The notes below the pieces were generated by a model. It worked only from the letters and a program-made list of their open reading frames with translations. It ran no database searches and was not told where the DNA came from. Source: Prevotella disiens JCM 6334 = ATCC 29426 (lineage in GTDB: Bacteria > Bacteroidota > Bacteroidia > Bacteroidales > Bacteroidaceae). Taken from it: a DNA stretch of 34,188 nucleotides. Positions within the stretch are counted from its first letter, which is position 1, and each line of letters opens with the position of its first letter. The translations under genes and the position numbers were made by a program. Of this stretch, positions 1-7,700 are shown one piece after another. The stretch spans positions 1-34,188 of the forward strand of contig NZ_BAIS01000026.1 of NCBI RefSeq assembly GCF_000613345.1, given 5' to 3'.

Positions 1-5
1 CTTAC

Positions 6-36
6 TTGATTTCGGTTTTCCCATTGTGTACCTTTG
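6..36 (+). promoter_or_regulatory. Bacteroidetes-type promoter for the M15 peptidase gene
   Basis: TTG at 6-8 and TACCTTTG at 29-36 are separated by 20 bp. This matches the known Bacteroidetes sigma consensus (TTTG, about 19-21 bp, TAnnTTTG). It predicts a transcript starting near 43 and a leader of about 65 nt before the ATG at 109. Confidence 0.75.
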
Positions 37-108
37 CAACAGAAATAGCTGACACGGCAAGTAAAAATGTAATAACATTATTATATAATTACATTATAAT
101 ATATAAGT

Positions 109-549
109 ATGAAAACAAAGCAATTAGATTACGACTATCAACTGACACGGCATTTTGCGTTGGGCGAATTTTTACGTTCGGGCAAGGCGGTGCAACTGAA
201 CATAAAGAACGAACCCGATGCACACAAGGGGGAGGCGATAACCAACGAAGAGTTGCTCGAAAACTTGCAACGCTTGTGTGAAGAGGTGTTAGAACCTTTG
301 CGACTTCGCTTCGGGCGCATTCTCATCACGAGTGGTTACCGTTGTCGTGAACTCAACAAGGCGGTGGGTGGCGTGTTCAATTCGCAACACCTACGGGGCG
401 AGGCTGCCGATATTTTCGTGTCCTCAACGGAAATGGCTATGCGCTATGCTGAGTTTTTGGAAAAACATACCAACGTGGGACAAATTTTGTTGGAACCCTT
501 GGGACGCAAACACAAACGATGGTTGCATGTGGGGGTTGGTAGGAATTAG
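109..549 (+). CDS. Small peptidase M15 family protein (D-Ala-D-Ala carboxypeptidase-like)
   Basis: The 146-residue protein looks like a zinc-dependent M15 peptidase of the short, phage-endolysin-like type, which cuts peptidoglycan stem or cross-link peptides. The metal-site pattern is visible: SGYRCRELN near residues 75-83, SQHLRGEAADI with His94 and Asp101, and WLHVGV with His140. There is no obvious signal peptide, so export would need a holin-like partner or another route. It lies upstream of a HU-like gene and a smalltalk ORF, a grouping known from Bacteroidales, where an amidase often takes the hydrolase position. The start at 109 follows a strong promoter at 6-36. Its TAG stop is also the first part of a 9-bp repeat array. 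The family call is firm; the biological role is unknown. Confidence 0.85.
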   Translation: MKTKQLDYDYQLTRHFALGEFLRSGKAVQLNIKNEPDAHKGEAITNEELLENLQRLCEEVLEPLRLRFGRILITSGYRCRELNKAVGGVFNSQHLRGEAADIFVSSTEMAMRYAEFLEKHTNVGQILLEPLGRKHKRWLHVGVGRN

Positions 550-609
550 TCAGACCCAGTCATACTAGTCAGACTAGTCGGACTAGTCAGACCAGTCAGA
601 CTCGTCCGA
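546..609 (+). repeat. 9-bp tandem array A, CTAGTCAGA type, about 7 units
   Basis: The units are variants of CTAGTCAGA (CTAGTCGGA, CCAGTCAGA, CTCGTCCGA and others). The first, TTAGTCAGA, contains the TAG stop codon of the M15 peptidase gene. One extra base at 555 breaks the period between units 1 and 2. The array is non-coding and sits directly 3' of the gene. Confidence 0.9.
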
Positions 610-708
610 TGTAGAGAAACAGCAGCTTTGTACTCCCCTTACGACGGAGGGGTTTTAATTATTAACCTTGCTTCGAAATATTCGGAGCCTTAAAACATTT
701 TTTCTATT

Positions 709-1179
709 ATGAGTTTGAAGTATAAACTTTATCAATTGAAGAACAAGAATGCAAAAACCAAAGACTTTTGGTATGCTCGTGCCGTAACTTCTGGTGTTGT
801 TCGCACCAAGGATTTGGCAACACGCATCAACGACCTTTGTACGGTTACCGAGCCAGATATTTTGGCAGTTATCAGTGCGTTGGTCAAGGAAATGAACTAC
901 CAGCTGAAGAACGGCATGCGTGTCCATCTTGATGGTTTTGGTTCGTTCAAGTTGGGCATCGCTTCTACGGGTGCTAAGGAGCTCAAAGAGTTTAACCCAC
1001 GCGAACAAATCAAGGGTGCGCACGTACTTTTCCGTCCTGAAGTGGTGGTTGGAGCTGGCAACACTCGTCAAAAGAACTTTGTTACAGGTGTGAAACTTGA
1101 ACAACAAGTAAAGGTGGCAGTGGGCAAAAATGGTGAAAAAAAGCCCAATGGCAATCAGCCTGACCCAGCTCACCCCTAA
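709..1179 (+). CDS. HU-like DNA-binding protein (HU-HIG type)
   Basis: This 156-residue protein belongs to the HU/IHF-like DNA-binding proteins common in Bacteroidales. The core runs from about residue 20 to 120. It includes the segment with MRVHLDGFGSFKLGI, which corresponds to the beta region leading into the DNA-binding arm, and a following stretch ending near FRPE. The last 30 residues are hydrophilic and rich in Lys, Asn and Pro, as a disordered tail would be. The start MSLKYKLYQ is typical for this subfamily. A fairly GC-rich hairpin (CCCCT/AGGGG, about 635-652) precedes it. The usual neighbours, smalltalk and a peptidoglycan hydrolase, are both present. The DNA target and role of this subfamily are not established. 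Confidence 0.85.
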   Translation: MSLKYKLYQLKNKNAKTKDFWYARAVTSGVVRTKDLATRINDLCTVTEPDILAVISALVKEMNYQLKNGMRVHLDGFGSFKLGIASTGAKELKEFNPREQIKGAHVLFRPEVVVGAGNTRQKNFVTGVKLEQQVKVAVGKNGEKKPNGNQPDPAHP

Positions 1180-1372
1180 GCGTCTGACACTGCTCTCCCC
1201 AATCGGCAACGGTAGGGGAGTGCCGAGTGGCTTACTCATGGGAAAGCGGTGGCAATATGGTGGTGGCGCACAACGTTTGAAACGCCCTACCTATGCCATT
1301 AACTACATTATTAATAACTATCCTTGTCCTTGCGCTGGAAACAGAGTGGCAAGGCGAGGCAAAAACAAAACG

Positions 1373-1468
1373 ATGATGAATAAAGAGAAGTGGAAAATGA
1401 TTCTTCAGATGGTTCTTTCAGTGCTAACGGCGATTGCCACTACCTTGGGCATGGGGTCGTGCATGTAA
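1373..1468 (+). CDS. Smalltalk protein (31-residue membrane micro-protein)
   Basis: The tiny ORF begins with two Met codons (ATG ATG AAT) and encodes a short basic/amphipathic start (MNKEKWKMILQ), a hydrophobic stretch (MVLSVLTAIATTLG) and a terminal GSCM. This is the pattern of the Bacteroidales family named smalltalk, which normally ends in a Ser-Cys-Met-like tail and lies next to a HU-like gene. Its function is unknown. The hydrophobic segment with a following Cys could be a single membrane span or a rudimentary lipobox. It lies 194 bp after the HU-like stop. The start could be either Met codon (1373 or 1376). Confidence 0.8.
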   Translation: MMNKEKWKMILQMVLSVLTAIATTLGMGSCM

Positions 1469-1495
1469 GAACGGCTGACAAAAAACTAAAAACAA

Positions 1496-1536
1496 TTTTA
1501 AGGGGGGGCGTAAAAAGCTAAAAATCCCCCTTAAAA
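1496..1536 (+). other. Hairpin downstream of smalltalk
   Basis: An 11-bp perfect inverted repeat, TTTTAAGGGGG (1496-1506) and CCCCCTTAAAA (1526-1536), has a 19-nt loop. No T-run follows, so it is a weak candidate for termination of the smalltalk transcript and may instead protect the RNA 3' end. Confidence 0.45.
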
Positions 1537-1539
1537 AGT

Positions 1540-2109
1540 CAAAAACTTTCTCGTCAAAAGCGTTAGATAATCATTAGTAAATCAATTAGTTAGATTAGTT
1601 AGGGCTTGCTTCCGCCTTGAAAATCAATGATTTACACGGACGATTACCGACAAAATAGTAGTATAGCGCTGACACATAGGGAGTTATGAACCGACAGAAA
1701 GGTAAGATTGGTGCGACAAGTTGGGAAACAAAAAATGATGTGTGCGACATTTTGGGAATAAATCCTGAACGCAGTACCCTCCAATCCTTCGTTCCCACGG
1801 ATAAAGTTGCGAAAATGAATTGTTTTTCTACTTTTCCCCACCGATTTAGCCTTTCGTTGGTCAAGTGAAGCCTTGTTTTTTGTTTTTCTATGATTTGTCG
1901 CAACTCGCTGTAATGCAATTCGTTAAAGTGTAGCTGCGACAAATTAGTAATTTTGCGGGAAAGGCCTCATGCGGCAAGGGCGACATTTTGGGAAACTTTC
2001 GCCCAAAGTGCAGGGAAAGAGGGTGAGTAAAGTTGTGAAAAGGGTGTTTTTAACATTTATTTTCACTTTTTTGTCGCAGTTTATATATTTATATAATGTT
2101 TTTTGGGGG
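1540..2109. other. Non-coding region with possible gene relic
   Basis: I see no convincing gene here. A minus-strand frame (1595-1942, 115 codons) and overlapping plus-strand frames are open, but none has a recognisable domain. A short motif recurs three times: GCGACAAGTTGGGAA at 1713, GCGACATTTTGGGAA at 1744 and again at 1980. TAATTTTG at 1948-1955 matches a -7 box but has no clear -33 partner. The stretch may be an old repeat or gene remnant. Confidence 0.4.
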
Positions 2110-2289
2110 CTAGTTCTCCTAGTTCTCCTAGTTTTTCTAGTTTTCCTAGTTTTCCTAGATTTCCTAGTTTTCCTAGTTTTCCTAGATTTCCTAGTTTTCC
2201 TAGTTCTCCTAGTTTTCCTAGTTTTTCTAGTTTTTCTAGTTTTTCTAGTTCTCCTAGTTTTCCTAGTTCTCCTAGATTTCCTAGTTCTC
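2110..2289 (+). repeat. 9-bp tandem array B, CTAGTTTTC type, 20 units
   Basis: Twenty units of exactly 9 bp follow each other without a break. Every unit starts with CTAG, followed by TTTTC, TTCTC, TTTTT or ATTTC. The array abuts the TAA stop codon of tamL (2291-2293, minus strand), so on the tamL sense strand it reads as purine-rich GGAGAACTA-like units. Because 9 is a multiple of 3, the frames through it stay open and give meaningless periodic peptides. Confidence 0.97.
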
Positions 2290-2290
2290 C

Positions 2291-4708
2291 TTAGAATGGC
2301 AACCCAATAGCGAGGTGGAAGGCCTGTGCATCTTTGAAGTGCTTGATGTTATACAGGCGGTCTAGTCCTGTTTCGTAAGGCACATGCAGCCCGATACCCC
2401 AGTCGATGCGGAGCATGAAGAAACCTATATCGTAGCGTATGCCGACACCTGTGCCGAAAGCCAGTTCCTTAAAGAAATTATTGAATTTGAATTGCGAGCC
2501 TGGACGTCCTTCATCGTGGTGGAGTGTCCACACGTTGCCTGCATCGAGGAAGACGGCACCATAAAGATTGCCTACAAGATGAGGACGATACTCTACGTTA
2601 GCTTGGAATTTCACTTCGCCCGTTTGTTCCACATACGAGCGTGTGCTGCGGTCAGATTTGTAGGTTCCAGGACCTATTTCTCTTACGTTGAAGGCTCTGA
2701 TGCTATTGGCACCGCCTACAAAGAATTGTTCTGTATAAGGAGCAAAGGTGCTATTGCCGTAAGCCCAGACAGCACCAGCATTGGTGTGGAAAACAATGGT
2801 AGATTTTGGCGATACAGACCAAATCTTTGTGAAGTCGGTTTCTACTTTTACGAATTGGGCAAATGGGTTCTTAAACATTTGCTTGTTGCGCTCGTTCCAC
2901 TTTCTGCCTGCTGCCATATAGCCTGCTGCAAGGAGGTTAGAGGCTTCGCTAATGGTTGAAATCCAACGGATAGGGTTGGCATAGTTCTTCGGACTTTGGT
3001 AAGTGTATTGGAACATCGATTTCGGAATGAATTGGTCGGCCATTGATACTTCCAAATAAGGCACACTGTCGGTAAGTTCGAGGAATTTGTTGGTTACCTT
3101 TTGCATGTATTCATAGGTGAGCGAGAAGGGTTTGAAATGGAACGCATGGCGTTCGTCGGGCATCCAAGTGTAAGCAATTTCGCCTGCCACGACATGGCGT
3201 TTAAAATATTGCGCACGATTGATGACGTTGGTCGAAGCCGATAAGATGGTCATAGGCGATTCGTAATATTCCTTTTTCGTGGTTACAGGAACTTGTTCGC
3301 CTCGTGCCAAGGCTTCTGCTCGCTTTTTTCGTTCGCGCGCTCGGCGGATACGAGGTGGCGTTTGGAACGGATTGAGGAAACGAGGGAATTGCAAACTGGT
3401 TTCCAATCCATATTGATAGTCGTTCACTTTGCCTGTTCCGTTAGGGTCAATGGTGCGCTTTGTCATCCATTCGTAAGCACCATGCAGGCGGATATTAAAG
3501 AGTTCTGCGCCACGGAAAGCGTTGCGTTTGGTAAGACCGACAATAATTTCAGGACCATATTTGCCCGAAGTTTTTCCTCTTCCGTAGGCTTCGACATAGA
3601 AATCGTAAGGTTTATCGAAAAGGAAATCGAGTTTAACATCTAATGTGCGGCACGTATCAGATGTATTTTGTGGTGTAAACGTGATGTTTGACGAGGTGAA
3701 AAGTCCTGTCGCATTGAGGCGTTCCATACTTTCTAAATGCTTGTCTTGCACATACATATCACCTTTTCGGAACTGAATATCGTTCGACAAGATGCGCGAC
3801 CTTAATGGGGGGCGGCGTCCATTGTAGTTAATTGTCCAGTTGCGCGATTGGCGTTGCTGGTGCAATTCCTCCATGAGTTGCTTTTGGAAGTTAATGGTAA
3901 TGTTGCCGATGTACCATTGTCGGAGTGCTTTGGGGCTGAGCGAGTCGGCCAATTGTAGGCGCATATTGGCTTTGCCGTGTACCTTTGTCGTATCTGCTAA
4001 GTAGCTGGCATCGTTGTTTTTATAGAAGTAGAAACCGTTGTTTCGTAACAAATGCGTTACCCTTTGTCGCTCCTTTTCCAAGAAAGCCACATCGAAAGGT
4101 ACGCCACGTTTGACAATTGCGTTGGCAGAATCTTTCTCAATGAGCGTGTCTTGAATGGCTAAAAAGTTGGTATAGCGCAGGGAATCAATCGTCCACAGGT
4201 GTCCCATATTGACTGCATATTTGATTTTCATCTTCTTTGGGTTCTTCTGTGGTACCAACTCGTGCGTGATTTTTCCATCGAAATAGCCACGTTTGTTTAA
4301 TAAACCTTTGCCCACCGTAGCATGTAAATCGGGCGAAATGGTAGACATTGTGATAGGACGTGAGCCGAAAACTTTCACCAACCATTTGCTAAATTTAGCG
4401 GTGTCGGGCGAAAAGGCATTCCAAATCCACAGACCGACAGGGAAAGGCGATTTCAGCGACGGACTACCGAAGAGCGAACCATTAGGTTTGGTAGCCAAAA
4501 CGATATCGAGTTCTTCTTGTGTAGCGTTAAAATGGTCGCCTTTTTGATAGTTTGTATATTTGGTTTTTTCCATTCCCGTGTACAGTTGTTCGCCGTCGGG
4601 TAAAGCACTTGTCGTACTACATGCTGCAAGAGCTACGCCTATGAACCACAGAACGATAGCCGCCATGAGGAGGTTGCTTATTTTATGGTGAGTTTTCATT
4701 TTATTCAT
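2291..4708 (-). CDS. tamL: TamL: BamA/TamA-family outer-membrane lipoprotein
   Basis: This is a BamA/TamA-type protein of about 805 residues. With TamB it forms the translocation and assembly module, thought to help insert outer-membrane proteins or move lipids. The Bacteroidetes version is called TamL because it is a lipoprotein. The N-terminus shows a signal peptide ending in a lipobox (ALAAC, then STTSALPDGE). POTRA-like regions follow, and a 16-strand-type barrel fills the C-terminal half, with the family motif GGANSIRAF and a terminal Phe (AIGLPF). The start overlaps the tamB stop (ATGAATAA), so translation is probably coupled; an alternative Met at 4699 would shorten it by three residues. 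The frame is open further upstream, but that part lies inside tamB and has no signal peptide. Confidence 0.93.
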   Translation of the reverse strand: MNKMKTHHKISNLLMAAIVLWFIGVALAACSTTSALPDGEQLYTGMEKTKYTNYQKGDHFNATQEELDIVLATKPNGSLFGSPSLKSPFPVGLWIWNAFSPDTAKFSKWLVKVFGSRPITMSTISPDLHATVGKGLLNKRGYFDGKITHELVPQKNPKKMKIKYAVNMGHLWTIDSLRYTNFLAIQDTLIEKDSANAIVKRGVPFDVAFLEKERQRVTHLLRNNGFYFYKNNDASYLADTTKVHGKANMRLQLADSLSPKALRQWYIGNITINFQKQLMEELHQQRQSRNWTINYNGRRPPLRSRILSNDIQFRKGDMYVQDKHLESMERLNATGLFTSSNITFTPQNTSDTCRTLDVKLDFLFDKPYDFYVEAYGRGKTSGKYGPEIIVGLTKRNAFRGAELFNIRLHGAYEWMTKRTIDPNGTGKVNDYQYGLETSLQFPRFLNPFQTPPRIRRARERKKRAEALARGEQVPVTTKKEYYESPMTILSASTNVINRAQYFKRHVVAGEIAYTWMPDERHAFHFKPFSLTYEYMQKVTNKFLELTDSVPYLEVSMADQFIPKSMFQYTYQSPKNYANPIRWISTISEASNLLAAGYMAAGRKWNERNKQMFKNPFAQFVKVETDFTKIWSVSPKSTIVFHTNAGAVWAYGNSTFAPYTEQFFVGGANSIRAFNVREIGPGTYKSDRSTRSYVEQTGEVKFQANVEYRPHLVGNLYGAVFLDAGNVWTLHHDEGRPGSQFKFNNFFKELAFGTGVGIRYDIGFFMLRIDWGIGLHVPYETGLDRLYNIKHFKDAQAFHLAIGLPF

Positions 4709-7700
4709 TGACAAAATTGATGAGTGAATCACGTTTTTGTGGGACTTCCTTGTCTTTTTTGAAACGGAAAATATCCTTGAAATGTTGCAATTTTCTTCGC
4801 CACATGAAACCGAAACCAAACTCGCTTTGGTTGCCTTCCAACCAGTCGTAAGCCTCACGCTCATAGTAAAGTTTGAGGTATTGGGTTTCTTTTTTGTTCA
4901 AACGATATTCCAATGAGAAGTTATCGAAGAAAGCTCCGTTCTGTTCCGACATTTGCGACCCCGTAGAAACACGGCCGCCTATGATGATTCGTAGACGATT
5001 GTCCCACAAACGTTTCGAGAATTTAAAGGTATAGTCGGTGTGCAAACTACCTGTTGCATCGGCAGCACTTTCCATGTTGGCAGTGAGATTGACACCCATC
5101 GAATTGAGCGCACGCCCTGTGATGCTGTTTACTTGATTTTGCAAGAAGCCCATCAAGGCAGAGTTCATGGCTGCGTTGGCAGTTGCGCCGTTTTCTCCGT
5201 CGAAATAAATGCCCGATGCAAGCATGGTTACGGCGAGTTTCGAACGTTCCTCAAGACTTTTGGTCTTCAATAAGTTTTGCATTTCTTGGTCTTCAGGTGC
5301 ATCAATGATGAATTCTACACCAGGATTTGGGAACTTCTTGGTCAGACTCACACCTGTTTCGAAATCGACTAATCGTCCGCTTCCTGTACCGTCAGACACG
5401 GTAGATTTCACATGTTCCGTCGCCTTTATATTTAAGGTAGGCTCTGACGGATTGCCAGTAAACTCAACGTAACTTCCAGGTTGGATTTCGAAAGTTCGAA
5501 GCGGAATGATAGGCAACGAATATTTCATTTTTCCTTCGCCAATGGTGTAACGTCCACGCATTCTTGCGCCGTTGGTAGGGTCGTAAGCCATCTTAAATGT
5601 TCCGCCACCGATAAGGTCTACATAGTTGGTACGCTCTGGATTGAGGATACAAGTGGCGTGGGTTTGGTCTTCCACATCAATGGCAAGATTCATGCTAAAT
5701 CCTTGAATGTCGGGACGTTTCACCACTGTGGTGGTCGTGTCATTGAGATTGGTGAAAGTAACCAAATCTTCTAATTCGGTGTCGGTAGTCAGTTGGGCAT
5801 CACGCATCATGTAAGTAACATCGGTTGTGCCCAATACATTCAGTTTTCCGTCTAAGTGCAGTGCCGAAAGCAGTCCTTTGATGCGTCCATCGAAATCGAT
5901 AAAGGCCTTGCCATAAAGTTCGGAACGTAGATTTTCTTTGCTATTGATAATCAAGAAATTGCGTGTGCGGAGTTGTAAATCGGTTGCGATGCGGTCGAAG
6001 TTGGCAAAATCTAAGTAGCCTTGCACGTTGAGCGGCTGATTATTATTGGCAAAAACTTCAAAGTTTTCAAATTCTATTCGACTGTTCTTTATCATCACAG
6101 GGTCGTTGGCAAAGCGCATTTCGAAGCCGTAAGGTTCGCTAAAGACGTAAGACGAGTCGAGATACATTTCGCCATTGATGTCCAATTGGTTGAGCGGTCC
6201 TTGAATGTCCAGCGTACCTTCACCCGTACCACGCAAGCCCACAATGCGGTCAGGAATAAAGCCATTGATGTAGTTCAATGGGAATTTGTTCATGTTAAAT
6301 TCGGCATCGAGGCTGCCTTTGCCCACATTACTGTAAGTACCTTTGAGCGTTCCCACTTCGTTTCCGTCTTTTGAGATAATGGCATCAATGTAATGTGAGT
6401 CGTCGCCCTTCGGCATATAGACAAATTCGGCACCTAAATTGCCCATCTTGTTCATTTCGTACACCATATTATTAATGCGCATATCGCTCGAAATAGACAG
6501 GTTTTGCGTGGTTTGAACAACGTGGTAGTCGCCATTCAGCTCGCCCGAAAGTTTAGGAGCAAACGGCAAAACAGCCATGAGTTCTTTCAATTCAAATTTA
6601 TGAACCGACACAGTGAAGTCCTGTAATGCCGTAGAATCTTCGTCTTCGGTGTAGAGATGCAAACCTGCTCCGTCAGAAGCATTGAGTTTCATGTCGGCCG
6701 ATAAGCGTTTGTCGCGCCCAATATAAAGGTAATTAGATTGATTTACAGTGAAATTTTTGTAGCCCAACACTGCTTTTGCCGACGTTAAGCTAAGGTTAAT
6801 GCCGTCGCCCTTCATGGCTGCTTCGGCTGCTAATGCTAATGCGGTTTTATCATTCATATCGTTGATAATCAACGAAGTATTGACTCCTCGTTCGAAGAAG
6901 TTGCCTTGTAAAAATCCTTTGTAAGGGTATTTGTTTTGACCATTGTTCAGAATTTGCATGGCATAGTTCAATCCTGTGGCATTGGTAGTCAAATCAATGA
7001 GCATCGAATCGACTTGTACATCGTTGTAAGCCAACGAATCGACAAAGATATTTCCGTTCAATCCACGGCTTGGCGACGAGGTTAAATCAATGTCAGCCGA
7101 TTTAAAGCTATAGCCTTGTTGTTCAAGGATTTTGCTAAACAAATTGCTTTCGCCACTTTTCAGCTTCAAATGTCCTATTGGGAGTTGGGCTTGGAGCAAA
7201 GATTGGTCGATGCGTTTGTTCTCAATTTGCTTACCAAGGTCGGTTGAAATGCGTTGTCCTTGTTTCAAAACGTGCTGATAACTTCCTTGCCATTCGGTAT
7301 TTAGCACGAAATCACCACTATTTATAGCGGCTCGTGTTGTGTCTTTTCTGCTTAGCACATCGAGCGTAACATCGCCAGGAGCATAATGTTCGTTAGCGGT
7401 TTGCACTTGTAAATTGCCCAATATACCACGCATTTTGAGATTATCGGCTCCATCGGTTTCAAATTCTATGTTGGTTGAGAAGTTTGAAACAAATGGTTTG
7501 TCCACAATGCCTAATTGGTAAAGGTCGGCACACTGTACGTTTCCGTTGGTACTACCTGCCAAATATTTTCCCTTCATATCGGCATTAATGTTCAAATCGC
7601 CTGCAAATAAAGCAATTATATCTTTGCCACGATGCTCATTAATGCGGAGTTTTCCCAAATATCCTTCCACTTTGTAGGTGTCTTTCATGTTCGAATGGAA

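Noticed and set aside
546..609. Short regular repeats as a CRISPR array
   Set aside because: Units are 9 bp with no spacers, and no cas genes are present. The same applies to all seven arrays.
1595..1942. 115-codon minus-strand frame as a gene
   Set aside because: No recognisable domain and no promoter; overlapping frames on the other strand are equally open. Kept only as a possible relic.
1969..2310. Long plus-strand frames through array B giving Leu/Val/Phe- or Ser/Pro-rich repeat peptides
   Set aside because: They exist only because the 9-bp units keep every frame open. There is no start signal or domain, and they overlap the tamL end.
4709..4864. Upstream extension of the tamL frame
   Set aside because: It lies inside the tamB coding end and lacks a signal peptide; the lipoprotein signal starts at 4708 or 4699.
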